DNA from: Xanthomarina sp035306605
GTDB lineage: Bacteria > Bacteroidota > Bacteroidia > Flavobacteriales > Flavobacteriaceae
Strand: one strand, 5' to 3'
DNA: 64,000 nt
Assembly (NCBI GenBank): GCA_035306605.1
Contig: DATGNR010000027.1
The translations under genes and the position numbers were made by a program. Positions within the stretch are counted from its first letter, which is position 1, and each line of letters opens with the position of its first letter. Under the pieces are notes generated by a model that was given only the letters and a program-made list of their open reading frames with translations, made no database searches and was not told where the DNA came from. Positions 34,334 to 42,690 of the stretch are shown piece after piece.

Positions 34334-35209
34334 ATGGCATACATCGATTATTATAAAATTTTGGGAGTTTCTAAAAGTGCTACGGAACAAGAAATTAAAA
34401 AAGCATATAGAAAATTAGCCCGCAAATATCATCCAGATTTAAATCCTAACGATAAAGAAGCTGAAATAAAATTCAAGGAAATTAATGAAGCGAACGAAGT
34501 TTTAAGCCATCCAGAAAATCGTAAAAAATACGACGAACACGGTAAAGATTGGAAGCACGCTGAAGAATTTGAAAGAACCAGACAGCAACAACAGGAAAGT
34601 AGGCATCAACAATATTCAGGCGGGTTTGATGACAGCGATTTTTCTGATTTCTTCGAGTCCATGTTTGGTGGAGCACGACAAAGAACAAGTAGTGCCATGT
34701 TTCGCGGACAGGATTATAATGCCGAGTTACAATTGGATTTAAGTGAGGTTTATACTAGTCATAAACGCACTTTAACTGTCAATAACAAAAACATTCGAAT
34801 AAAAATCCCTGCTGGTATCGAAAATGGTCAGGTAATAAAAATTCCAGGTTATGGTGGCAAAGGCGTTAACAAAGGTCCTAACGGCGATTTATATATAAAA
34901 TTTAATATTGTAAACAATACCAACTTCAAAAGAAACCATGATAATCTATACACTACTGTAGATTTAGATCTTTACAAATCTCTTTTAGGTGGAGACGTTA
35001 CAGTAAACACCTTTGATGGCAAGGTTAAACTAAAAGTAAAACCCGAAACCCAAAATGGAACTCAGGTAAAACTAAAAGGCAAAGGTTTTCCTGTTTATAA
35101 AAAAGATGGTCAGTTTGGCGATTTATATATAACGTACAACATAAAAACACCAACAAACCTTACTACCAAGGAAAAAGAATTATTTACTGAATTAGCAAAA
35201 TTAAGATGA
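34334..35209 (+). CDS. cbpA: CbpA-type DnaJ co-chaperone
   Basis: 291 residues. J-domain at 1-70 with His33-Pro34-Asp35, a Gln/Phe/Gly-rich linker (about 85-125) and the C-terminal peptide-binding domain (about 125-291), with no zinc-finger region. That is the class II, CbpA-type layout. It recruits DnaK and, by analogy with E. coli, may also bind DNA in stationary phase. It overlaps by 4 bp the gene for a CbpM-like partner, which inhibits CbpA in E. coli. Confidence 0.93.
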   Translation: MAYIDYYKILGVSKSATEQEIKKAYRKLARKYHPDLNPNDKEAEIKFKEINEANEVLSHPENRKKYDEHGKDWKHAEEFERTRQQQQESRHQQYSGGFDDSDFSDFFESMFGGARQRTSSAMFRGQDYNAELQLDLSEVYTSHKRTLTVNNKNIRIKIPAGIENGQVIKIPGYGGKGVNKGPNGDLYIKFNIVNNTNFKRNHDNLYTTVDLDLYKSLLGGDVTVNTFDGKVKLKVKPETQNGTQVKLKGKGFPVYKKDGQFGDLYITYNIKTPTNLTTKEKELFTELAKLR

Positions 35210-35508
35210 TTATGGACACAGAAAACTTAATAACCATACAAGAGTTTTGCTCGATTTATAAGGTTCCAAAAACATTTATAACCTCCTTATACGAATTTGA
35301 GTTAATTGAAATTACAACAAAAGAAAATACACCATGTGTTCGTGTAACACAAATAAAGGAAATTGAAAAGCTTATTAGATTCCATTATGAAATGGATATT
35401 AATTTAGAAGGAATTCATGCTATTGCAAATTTGTTAAATAAGGTGGAAACCTTACAGAATGAAATAAAAAATCTCCATAACAAATTAGATTTCTACGAAA
35501 GGGAATAA
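35206..35508 (+). CDS. cbpM: CbpM-like chaperone modulator
   Basis: 100 residues. A MerR-like helical fold (LITIQEFCSIYKVPKTFITSLYEFELIEI) and a C-terminal coiled coil (LNKVETLQNEIKNLHNKLDFYERE). It has the size and position of CbpM, the specific modulator of CbpA. The ATG at 35206 overlaps the cbpA stop; a second ATG at 35212 is also possible. No DNA binding is implied by this group. Confidence 0.8.
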   Translation: MIMDTENLITIQEFCSIYKVPKTFITSLYEFELIEITTKENTPCVRVTQIKEIEKLIRFHYEMDINLEGIHAIANLLNKVETLQNEIKNLHNKLDFYERE

Positions 35509-35557
35509 ATTCAGATATTGCTGCCAAATCAAATGTTGAATAATCAAATAGTACATC

Positions 35558-36127
35558 ATGCTAATTAGAAGAGCTAAAGTAGAGGAATCAAAAGCAATTG
35601 CGCCATTTATGATGCTTGCCATGAACGACATTGTATTTCAATTTATTGGAGAGAATTCCACGGAAAAAGCTACTCAGTTTTTAGAACATCTTATTAGTAA
35701 AATTGGAAATCAATATTCTTATGAAAATTGTTGGGTTGTAGAAAATGAAGGTCAAATTATTGCTGCAGCAAATGTTTATGATGGAGGAAAGCTTTATGAA
35801 CTTAGAGCACCTGTAGCCGAAACAATTAAAGAGATGTTTAACAGAGATTTTAACCCAGAAGATGAAACGCAAGAAGGAGAGTTTTATATTGATTGCGTAG
35901 GTGTGGATCCTAGTCAACAAGCCAAAGGAATTGGCTCTAAAATTTTTCAGTTTTTAATTGAAGAGTATGTTGCTAATAGAAATGAAACATTGGGTTTATT
36001 AGTAGATAAAGACAACCCAAACGCTAAAAAACTATACTTAAAATTAGGGTTTGAAGTTATGGGAGAAAAAACTTTAGCTGGGAAGAAATTGGATCACCTT
36101 CAAATAAAAAACAATAACCATTCATAG
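35558..36127 (+). CDS. GNAT-family N-acetyltransferase
   Basis: 189 residues, one GNAT domain with the acetyl-CoA loop in DCVGVDPSQQAKGIGSKIFQFL and a C-terminal strand NAKKLYLKLGFEVMGEKTL. Substrate unknown. It follows the cbpM gene by 49 nt and is convergent with mlaD, closing the rightward part of the stress island. Confidence 0.85.
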   Translation: MLIRRAKVEESKAIAPFMMLAMNDIVFQFIGENSTEKATQFLEHLISKIGNQYSYENCWVVENEGQIIAAANVYDGGKLYELRAPVAETIKEMFNRDFNPEDETQEGEFYIDCVGVDPSQQAKGIGSKIFQFLIEEYVANRNETLGLLVDKDNPNAKKLYLKLGFEVMGEKTLAGKKLDHLQIKNNNHS

Positions 36128-36143
36128 GTAAAACCGCTTTTTC

Positions 36144-37130
36144 TTATTCCTTCTGATTTTCAGCCTTCCTCTCTTCTTTTTCTAACTTTCTAAAATAACC
36201 ACGAGTTAAGATGTTATGTTTTAAAGCTTCCATATTTTGATTAAACTTATCCGTCCCCTCATTAATATGTTTAACAGATTCTTCAAGTTGTTTTACTAAT
36301 ACGGAATCATTAAACAAATAATTAACGGCACCTTCACCCTCTTTAAAATTGGTAATGGTTTCGTTTAAGTTGGAGATTACAGATTGGATTTCTACACTTG
36401 AAGTTTCTAGATTAGAAATAATATGTCTTACTTTATTTCCTTCGGTAGTATCAGTCAATAAAACACCAGCAACACTTTCATTTAAATCAATTTGACTTAT
36501 AAGAGAATTAAGTTGCAACATGGTTCTATTGGCTTCTTGACTTGTAAGTTTTAAATTATTTAGAGTTTGCTTGATGTCGTTGGTTGCAATGGTGTCGTTA
36601 ATTAACATTCCCAAAGTTCCTTTACCTTTTGTTATATCATTTACAATATCCAATAATTTTGAAGTTAATAAAGCTGCATTTTCATTGGTCGTGTTTAAAG
36701 TGTTTAGCATTTCACCTGTTCCAATTTTTGTATACGTTTTAATCACATCTCCTTGACTTATTGGCTCAGCAGAACCTTCGCCTGGGATAATATTTACAAT
36801 CATATTTCCAACTAAACCATCAGAACCTATTGTAGCTATAGCATTTTTTTTTATATGCCTAACCATCTTTTCATTAATAATCAATTCTACATTTATGGTA
36901 GAATCATTTCTTATGGCTATGTTTTTTACTATTCCAACATTAATTCCAGAATAACGCACATTATTGCCTTGCATAAGGCCATTCACATTATTAAAATTAG
37001 CGCTTATGGTAAAAGTTTTATCGAACATATTTTTCTGGTCGCCAATAAAATAGATAGCCGTTATAAAAATAACCAAGCCAATAATTACAAAAAGACCTAG
37101 ATTAAAAGTTTCCTTTTTAGTTTTTTTCAT
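36144..37130 (-). CDS. mlaD: MlaD-family (MCE) lipid-transport protein
   Basis: 328 residues. One N-terminal membrane helix (about 11-30), then an MCE domain (about 35-115: FTISANFNNVNGLMQGNNVRYSGINVGIV), and a long helical C-terminal region with coiled-coil character (about 150-310). MCE proteins form hexameric rings that pass phospholipids across the periplasm. It is the last gene of mlaE-mlaF-mlaD (37-38.7 kb), 15 nt after mlaF. The order matches the minimal set of flavobacteria without mlaB or mlaC. Confidence 0.92.
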   Translation of the reverse strand: MKKTKKETFNLGLFVIIGLVIFITAIYFIGDQKNMFDKTFTISANFNNVNGLMQGNNVRYSGINVGIVKNIAIRNDSTINVELIINEKMVRHIKKNAIATIGSDGLVGNMIVNIIPGEGSAEPISQGDVIKTYTKIGTGEMLNTLNTTNENAALLTSKLLDIVNDITKGKGTLGMLINDTIATNDIKQTLNNLKLTSQEANRTMLQLNSLISQIDLNESVAGVLLTDTTEGNKVRHIISNLETSSVEIQSVISNLNETITNFKEGEGAVNYLFNDSVLVKQLEESVKHINEGTDKFNQNMEALKHNILTRGYFRKLEKEERKAENQKE

Positions 37131-37145
37131 CGAGTTATTTTTAAA

Positions 37146-37925
37146 TCATTTAAAAAACGCTTTTACTTGTTCTTCTTCCGAAGAAGCTAATTCTGCGAAA
37201 GTACCTTCGGCATAATTAGTACCATCCACCAATAAGATCATACGTTCACTAACTACTCTAGCACAATCCACATCGTGTGTAATAATTAACGAAGAAGTTT
37301 TATACTGTTTTTGCACACGCCTCATTAACTCAATAATTTCTTTTGACGTTATGGGGTCCAATCCACTAGTAGGCTCATCGTATAGAATAATTTTAGGTTT
37401 TAAAATAAGTGCTCTTGCCAAAGCAATCCGTTTTTTCATTCCTCCAGAAAGCTCAGAAGGCATTAAATTAATAGTATGTGCCAAACCTACACTTTCCAGA
37501 GCTTCCATTACTAAGGCTGTGGTATCGGTTATATCTCCGAACTTCTTTTTATGTCTACGCAATGGAAATTCTAAGTTTTCTCTAACGGTCATGGAATCAT
37601 AAAGTGCGTTTCCTTGAAACAGAAACCCTATTTCTGTACGGATTTCGTCCAACTCTACACGACTAAGCTTAGTAATATCCCTTCCCATAACCTTTATACT
37701 TCCCGAGTCTACTTCCATTAAGCCAACCAGACATTTAATCATAACTGATTTACCTGAGCCAGACTTTCCCATAATGACGAGATTTTCACCTTCATAAAGC
37801 TCAAGGTTAAATCCGTTTAAAACATGATTGTTTCCAAAGGATTTTCTTAATTCAACAATTTCAAGCATTAGATTTCTTGATTCTACCTTCTTAAATATAT
37901 CTGGTATGTTTTCAGTTTGATTCAT
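37146..37925 (-). CDS. mlaF: MlaF-type ABC transporter ATPase
   Basis: 259 residues. Walker A GKSGSGKS at 53-60, signature LSGGMKKR, Walker B ILYDEPTSGLDP, and switch His in LIITHDVDC. Drives lipid movement by the MlaE/MlaD complex at the inner membrane. The ATG lies 3 nt after the mlaE stop, so the two are cotranslated. The start at MNQTENIPDIF is tentative; a second ATG (MLEIVELRK) 19 codons in gives the core ATPase. Confidence 0.94.
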   Translation of the reverse strand: MNQTENIPDIFKKVESRNLMLEIVELRKSFGNNHVLNGFNLELYEGENLVIMGKSGSGKSVMIKCLVGLMEVDSGSIKVMGRDITKLSRVELDEIRTEIGFLFQGNALYDSMTVRENLEFPLRRHKKKFGDITDTTALVMEALESVGLAHTINLMPSELSGGMKKRIALARALILKPKIILYDEPTSGLDPITSKEIIELMRRVQKQYKTSSLIITHDVDCARVVSERMILLVDGTNYAEGTFAELASSEEEQVKAFFK

Positions 37926-37928
37926 TTA

Positions 37929-38702
37929 TTAAAGTTCAATAAATATGTCGGTTACAAAAACAGCAATAAAATCTAAAATAAATAAAAGCATAGAGGCATA
38001 AACTACAGCAGAATTTGCTGCCTGCCCGACCCCTACAGTTCCCTTTTCACATGTATAACCTTTATAGCACCCTACAAGTCCAATAGCAAATCCAAAGAAA
38101 TAGGTTTTAATTACTGCCGGAATAAGATCGCTAAACTCAAGAGTACTGAAGACCTTGTTAAAGTACAAAACAAAGGACACACTGCCCTTGGAATTTTCAA
38201 TTAAATACGATCCAAATAGCGCAATAGCATCTCCAAAAATAACCAATATAGGAAGCATTAATGTTGCTGCTAGAATTCTTGTAACCACTAAAAACTTAAA
38301 CGGATTTGTCCCAGAAACCTCCATGGCATCAATCTGCTCTGTAACTTTCATCGAGCCTAATTCTGCGCCAATTCCTGAGGCTATTCTTCCTGCAAATGTC
38401 AACGCTATAATTACTGGGCCAATTTCTCGAATTATAGAAATTCCAACCATAGAAGGCATCCAAGATTCAGCTCCAAATTCTTGTAAGGTCGGCCTTGTTT
38501 GCAAGGTTAAAACCAAACCTATTATAAACCCTGTTACACCAACCAATAAAACAGACCGGTTTCCAATACTATAACATTGCCTTAAAAGTTCTTTAAATTC
38601 AAAAGGTTTTGTAAAAACCTCTTTAAAGAAACGACCTGAAAAATATGTTAACTCGCCAACTTCAATAAAAAAAGATTTAAAACTGCTTTTAGATTCTTGC
38701 AT
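37929..38702 (-). CDS. mlaE: MlaE-family ABC transporter permease
   Basis: 257 residues from the ATG at 38702 (MQESKSSFKSFF); an ATG at 38726 would add eight residues. About five membrane helices, with the family segment GITFIREIGP-like ISIIREIGPVIIALTFAGRIASGIGAELGSMKVTEQIDAMEVSG near the middle. Membrane part of the lipid transporter. It is divergent from the patatin-like phospholipase gene across a spacer of about 100 bp. Confidence 0.93.
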   Translation of the reverse strand: MQESKSSFKSFFIEVGELTYFSGRFFKEVFTKPFEFKELLRQCYSIGNRSVLLVGVTGFIIGLVLTLQTRPTLQEFGAESWMPSMVGISIIREIGPVIIALTFAGRIASGIGAELGSMKVTEQIDAMEVSGTNPFKFLVVTRILAATLMLPILVIFGDAIALFGSYLIENSKGSVSFVLYFNKVFSTLEFSDLIPAVIKTYFFGFAIGLVGCYKGYTCEKGTVGVGQAANSAVVYASMLLFILDFIAVFVTDIFIEL

Positions 38703-38754
38703 GACTGGCCAATATAAGTCTATCAAAGATACGCGTTGTTACCTGATACTAAAA

Positions 38755-38766
38755 TGATTAAAATCA
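38755..38766. promoter_or_regulatory. TGATTAAAATCA palindrome between mlaE and patatin
   Basis: Exact TGAT-N4-ATCA, the same form as the stress-island sites but with less flanking similarity. Its centre is only 23 bp from the patatin -7 element (38780-38787), overlapping the -33 position, so a repressor or chance origin is as likely as activation. Confidence 0.35.
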
Positions 38767-38779
38767 CTTTAAAAAGTTG

Positions 38780-38787
38780 TAATTTTG
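38780..38787 (+). promoter_or_regulatory. -7 promoter element for the patatin gene
   Basis: TAATTTTG, exact TAnnTTTG match, ending 19 nt before the ATG at 38807. Confidence 0.5.
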
Positions 38788-38806
38788 TAAAGCCAAAAGA
38801 AAAACA

Positions 38807-39589
38807 ATGAATATAGGATTAGTATTATCAGGTGGAGGAATGAGAGGGGCTGCGCATATTGGAGCAATAAAAGCTCTTGAAGAGCATAATATTTACCCAA
38901 CACATATTGCGGGAACTAGCGCAGGAGCCATTGTAGGCGCACTTTATGCTTACGGCTGTAGTTGGGAGGAAATTTTAAAGTTTTTTAAAGCAACTTCCAT
39001 TCTAGATATTACCAAATACGCCATTAGCAAACCCGGTATTTTAGATGCCGACAAATTCTATAATAGTTTTAAAAAATATTTTCCTGAAGATAATTTCAGT
39101 ATATTAAAAAAAGATCTTCAAATTACAGCTACCAATATTTTAAATGGTGATTTAATGGTTTTCAACCAGGGAGAGCTTATAAAACCAATTTTAGCGTCAG
39201 CTGCTTTTCCTGGCGTATTTTCACCTGTAAAAATTGATGACTCCTATTATGTAGATGGCGGAACATTAAATAATTTCCCAGTAGAGCTTGTAAAAAAACT
39301 ATGCGATAAAACCATTGGAGTTTACGTAAACGGTTTTGACCATATTGATATTAAGGAACTAATGCACTCCCATCATGTAGCCGAAAGAGCTTTTAAATTG
39401 AAATCCGTAAGAGAAGATTACATGAAATTCAGAAAATGCGATTTACTTATTTGTCCGAAAGGCTTAGATCAATATGGAACTTTCGACAAAAAAAATCTGA
39501 AACATATTTTCGATCTTGGATATAGCACAACTATAGAGGTGTTAAAAAATTTTGATATTACTAAAAACAAAGAACTAAAAACAGTTTAA
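38807..39589 (+). CDS. Patatin-like phospholipase
   Basis: 260 residues, single patatin domain without secretion signal or outer-membrane barrel. The oxyanion loop GGGMRG at 9-14, catalytic Ser38 in GTSAG and Asp150 in DGG complete the dyad. Such proteins hydrolyse acyl ester bonds of phospholipids or lysolipids. It is divergent from mlaEFD, and a link to membrane lipid turnover is inferred from that. Confidence 0.92.
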   Translation: MNIGLVLSGGGMRGAAHIGAIKALEEHNIYPTHIAGTSAGAIVGALYAYGCSWEEILKFFKATSILDITKYAISKPGILDADKFYNSFKKYFPEDNFSILKKDLQITATNILNGDLMVFNQGELIKPILASAAFPGVFSPVKIDDSYYVDGGTLNNFPVELVKKLCDKTIGVYVNGFDHIDIKELMHSHHVAERAFKLKSVREDYMKFRKCDLLICPKGLDQYGTFDKKNLKHIFDLGYSTTIEVLKNFDITKNKELKTV

Positions 39590-39653
39590 AACTGATTGTT
39601 ATCATATTTAATTCAAGAATTTCCCCGTAATTTTAGTTAAACTATTTTCTAAA

Positions 39654-39869
39654 ATGAAAACAACCTTGCGTATCCAAAATATTAATTGTGGGGGCTGCTT
39701 AACCACGATAGCTACAAGACTTTCAGAAATTAATAACATTTCCGATATTTTTGTAAGTATAGAAAATAAAACTGTTTCATTTGAATATAACACCCATCAC
39801 GAATTGGAAAAAACAAAACATGTGCTTTCAATGATAGGATATCCAGTAATCGGGATGGATAATCATTAA
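39654..39869 (+). CDS. Heavy-metal-associated (HMA) domain protein
   Basis: 71 residues, a ferredoxin-like HMA fold on its own. It starts MKTTLRIQNI and carries Cys12-x2-Cys15 (INCGGCLTT), the metal-binding pair seen in copper chaperones. The first Met of the usual MxCxxC motif is replaced (NCGGC). No P-type ATPase is nearby, so the partner is unknown. Regulatory signals are not apparent. Confidence 0.75.
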   Translation: MKTTLRIQNINCGGCLTTIATRLSEINNISDIFVSIENKTVSFEYNTHHELEKTKHVLSMIGYPVIGMDNH

Positions 39870-40202
39870 TTATATTCCAAAAAACACTTTACACAGCTGT
39901 CACTAGCTATCAAAAAAACACGATATGTTTTAAAAACTATATATTCTAGTTTTAACATTATTATTTTTAACAATCTGAGGTAACCTAAAACCTAATAACA
40001 AAGCTGTTGCCATTGAAAGTTGCATACAGACCCAAGAAATTCCAGAAGAAACCAAAATACTAATAGATTGCTCCCAAACAGTTTTGTTACTAAAACTATT
40101 CAAATAAAAAATAACTTTCAATTTTTAAATTCCATTGCTACCCATTTTAACTCTTAACCTTCTTATTCAATTTCAAGAGCTTATTTTAGTTAGGCACAAT
40201 CC
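39870..40202. other. Gap between the HMA gene and the next small ORF
   Basis: 333 bp. A leftward open frame at 39930-40121 has hydrophobic content but no start context or family. I see no RNA gene or terminator with a good stem. Confidence 0.35.
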
Positions 40203-40436
40203 ATGGATTATAGATTCGTTAACCCATGCGGATTACTATACCATGAAAGAAACTCCTTTGTTAACAATCAGAAATATTTAATTATACTAAAAGAAGGAAG
40301 TCAAATAAACATTCCTGATTCAATAGAAACTCTAAAATTATTGAACACTCAAATAAGGATTATTTCCGATTTGAATATTATAAACAAGTTCGAAGATAAA
40401 ATGCTTTTAAAAGACATTAATAAAAGTAATAAATAA
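40203..40436 (+). CDS. Hypothetical 77-residue protein
   Basis: 77 residues, soluble, no recognised domain. The ATG at 40203 is preceded by a TATTTTAG that may serve as a -7 element. Composition is coding-like (few stretches of rare residues, hydrophobic pattern IRIISDLNIINKFED). It stands alone between an HMA gene and a NYN gene. It could still be a chance frame. Confidence 0.3.
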   Translation: MDYRFVNPCGLLYHERNSFVNNQKYLIILKEGSQINIPDSIETLKLLNTQIRIISDLNIINKFEDKMLLKDINKSNK

Positions 40437-40552
40437 GCTTAAAGCCAAGGATGGTGTTTATAAATCATGCTTGAATTTTCTCTATTAGAATACAAATTAC
40501 TTATAGATAATTCAATATCTTGTAAAAATATTGAAAAAACATAATATAAAAC

Positions 40553-41308
40553 ATGAATTCAAATTTAGCAGTTCTTATAGATGGAGACAATATTCCTTCG
40601 GCACACGTGAAGGAAATGATGGAAGAAATCGCAAAATATGGCAATCCAACCATTAAAAGAATTTATGGAGATTGGACCAAACCACATCTTTCTAAATGGA
40701 AAGATCTTTTACTACAAAACGCCATTACTCCCATTCAACAATACGCGTATACCACCGGAAAAAATGCTACAGATTCTGCCATGATTATAGATGCCATGGA
40801 TATTCTTTATTCCAATAAAGTAAATGGTTTTTGTTTAGTTTCCAGCGATAGTGATTTTACTAGATTAGCAACAAGGTTAAGAGAAGCCGGTATGCAAGTT
40901 ATTGGTATTGGCGAAAAAAAGACTCCAACCCCTTTTATAGTAGCCTGCGACAGATTTATTTATGTTGAAATATTAAGAACACAATCTGAAAAGAAAGACG
41001 AAACTAGTAGCAAGGATAAAAACAAAGACACTATTGATAAAATTACCCCACAGGTTATTAAATTAATTTCCACAACAATTGATGATTTGTCAGACGAGGA
41101 AGGATGGGCGTTTTTAGGAGATGTTGGTAGTTTACTTCAGAAAAAACAACCAAATTTCGATTCTAGAAATTACGGTTTCGAAAAACTAACACCTTTGATT
41201 AAATCCACCGAATATTTTGAGGTAGAACAAAGAGAAACTCCAAAAAGTAAACACAAACTTATCTATGTAAAAAACATAGATAAGTCGAAAAAACGATCAA
41301 AAAAATAA
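40553..41308 (+). CDS. NYN-domain ribonuclease-like protein with OST-HTH end
   Basis: 251 residues. The NYN/LabA-type PIN-like fold (1-140) shows the acidic residues in VLIDGDNIPS, TDSAMIIDAMDIL and SSDSDFTRLATRLRE, expected to hold a metal for RNA cleavage. Residues about 165-245 match the OST-HTH (LOTUS) RNA-binding fold. The pair is common in bacteria but its target RNA is unknown. chaN follows 9 nt after the stop, so the two may be cotranscribed. Confidence 0.88.
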   Translation: MNSNLAVLIDGDNIPSAHVKEMMEEIAKYGNPTIKRIYGDWTKPHLSKWKDLLLQNAITPIQQYAYTTGKNATDSAMIIDAMDILYSNKVNGFCLVSSDSDFTRLATRLREAGMQVIGIGEKKTPTPFIVACDRFIYVEILRTQSEKKDETSSKDKNKDTIDKITPQVIKLISTTIDDLSDEEGWAFLGDVGSLLQKKQPNFDSRNYGFEKLTPLIKSTEYFEVEQRETPKSKHKLIYVKNIDKSKKRSKK

Positions 41309-41317
41309 AAATTCCAC

Positions 41318-42202
41318 ATGAAACAATTAATATTTACGGTATTCATGTGCATAACATTTATATGCTCAACAACTGCGCAAAGCAAGCCAGCCTACCAACT
41401 TTTTAAAAACAATGGAAAACAGGCTGATTATGAAAAAATGATTATAGATTTAGCCAAAAGCGACATGGTTTTTTTTGGCGAATACCATAACAACCCTATT
41501 TCGCATTGGTTACAGTTTGAAATGAGTAAAAGTTTCTTCGAAATTAAAGGAGATAAATTATTTTTTGGAGCGGAAATGTTTGAAAATGGTAATCAATTAG
41601 TGATAAACGAATACCTTCAAGGGTTTTACCCTGAAGATAAAATGCTTCCAGAAATCACACAATTATGGAGCAATTACAAAACAGATTACAGTCCTTTAGT
41701 AGAATTTGCCAAAGAAAACAAATTACGTTTTATAGCCACTAACATACCTAGAAGATATGCTTCTATGCTATATAAAAAAGGAATGGATGCTTTAAAAGAA
41801 TTAAGCCCAGAAGCCCTTGCTATGATTGGCCCAGACTTAGAAATGTATTTTGATCCAACGGAAAAAGCGTATGCTGAAATGGCCGATAAAATGGGTGGAC
41901 ACATCCCACAAAACATGTTAAACATTCAAATTGCTCAAGCCGCTAAAGATGCAACTATGGCGCACTTTTCCCTTAAAAACTTTAGCCCTGGAGATTTCCT
42001 ATTTCACTTCGAAGGTTCCTATCATTCCAATTACAACCAAGGTATTATATGGTGGATAAACAAAATCCAACCTGGATTAACCATTAAATCCATTACTACG
42101 GTTATGCAATCGGAATGGGATGAAATGAGCAAAGAAGATAAAGCTGAAATAGCCAATTATATTGTTGTAGTGGCTGATAGCATGACACAGACCAATGGAT
42201 AA
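41318..42202 (+). CDS. ChaN-family haem-binding protein
   Basis: 294 residues. A signal peptide ends at STTAQS, without a lipobox cysteine, so periplasmic rather than lipidated. The DUF399/ChaN fold shows FFGEYHNNPISHWLQFEM, GAEMFENGNQ and FEGSYHSNYNQG, with conserved Glu/His residues. Campylobacter ChaN binds haem, and iron-related function is inferred. A strong hairpin follows the gene. Confidence 0.88.
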   Translation: MKQLIFTVFMCITFICSTTAQSKPAYQLFKNNGKQADYEKMIIDLAKSDMVFFGEYHNNPISHWLQFEMSKSFFEIKGDKLFFGAEMFENGNQLVINEYLQGFYPEDKMLPEITQLWSNYKTDYSPLVEFAKENKLRFIATNIPRRYASMLYKKGMDALKELSPEALAMIGPDLEMYFDPTEKAYAEMADKMGGHIPQNMLNIQIAQAAKDATMAHFSLKNFSPGDFLFHFEGSYHSNYNQGIIWWINKIQPGLTIKSITTVMQSEWDEMSKEDKAEIANYIVVVADSMTQTNG

Positions 42203-42220
42203 CTCATGAAATAATCTATA

Positions 42221-42254
42221 AAAAAAGCCTTTATCTGTTGATAAAGGCTTTTTT
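42221..42254. terminator. Intrinsic terminator after chaN
   Basis: A perfect 15-bp stem (42221-42235 with 42240-42254) around TGTT, running AAAAAAGCCTTTATC and complement, U-rich on both sides. Confidence 0.9.
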
Positions 42255-42355
42255 TATTTGAATCGGAAACTATCCTTCTAACTGATCATAGTTAATTTCA
42301 AAATAAGAAAGAATAATTATACAAATCACGTACAAATAATGTACAATAAAAAAGA

Positions 42356-42389
42356 AAAGCCTTGAAAATCAAACGATTAACAAGGCTTT
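42356..42389 (-). terminator. Terminator of the tRNA pair
   Basis: AAAGCCTTG (42356-42364) pairs with CAAGGCTTT (42381-42389) across a 16-nt loop. The minus strand then runs into a T-rich stretch (42353-42340). It lies just after the tRNA-Leu 3' end. Confidence 0.7.
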
Positions 42390-42392
42390 AAG

Positions 42393-42476
42393 TACTGAAG
42401 GCGGGACTTGAACCCGCACGTCCTAATGGACATTGGATTTTAAGTCCAACGTGTCTACCGATTCCACCACTTCAGC
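42393..42476 (-). tRNA. tRNA-Leu (anticodon TAA)
   Basis: 84 nt. Acceptor stem GCTGAAG with CTTCAGT (G-U first pair), anticodon stem TTGGA/TCCAA around CTTAAAA with TAA, a long variable arm and T arm GCGGGTTCAAGTCCCGC. The 3' CCA is not encoded. It is followed by a hairpin terminator and preceded by tRNA-Gly, with which it is probably cotranscribed. Confidence 0.95.
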
Positions 42477-42501
42477 TTGGTATATTTTTAATAGAGTATA
42501 G

Positions 42502-42573
42502 AGCGAAAGACGGGATTTGAACCCGCGACCTCCACCTTGGCAAGGTGATGCTCTACCCCTGAGCTACTTTCGC
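42502..42573 (-). tRNA. tRNA-Gly (anticodon GCC)
   Basis: 72 nt. Acceptor GCGAAAG/CTTTCGC, D arm GCTCAGGGGTAGAGC, anticodon arm CACCTTGCCAAGGTG with GCC, T arm GCGGGTTCAAATCCCGT. CCA not encoded. Lies 25 nt upstream of tRNA-Leu in the same direction. Confidence 0.95.
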
Positions 42574-42630
42574 AGTTTTTAATGAACTTACCAGTCTTAA
42601 AACCGGCCTACAATCTCTCGATTGCGGTTG

Positions 42631-42659
42631 CAAATTTAGAATATTTAAATGAATAGCAA
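42631..42659 (-). promoter_or_regulatory. Promoter of the tRNA-Gly/tRNA-Leu unit
   Basis: On the minus strand TTG (42657-42659), 18 bp, TAAATTTG (42631-42638). Full consensus match in the short gap between the mutS stop and tRNA-Gly, giving about 50 nt of precursor. Confidence 0.6.
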
Positions 42660-42690
42660 AGCTTTTTTTGAAAAAATATTCAAATTATTT

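Noticed and set aside
39930..40121. 63-codon leftward frame with a hydrophobic segment
   Set aside because: No recognised family or promoter; too short to support.
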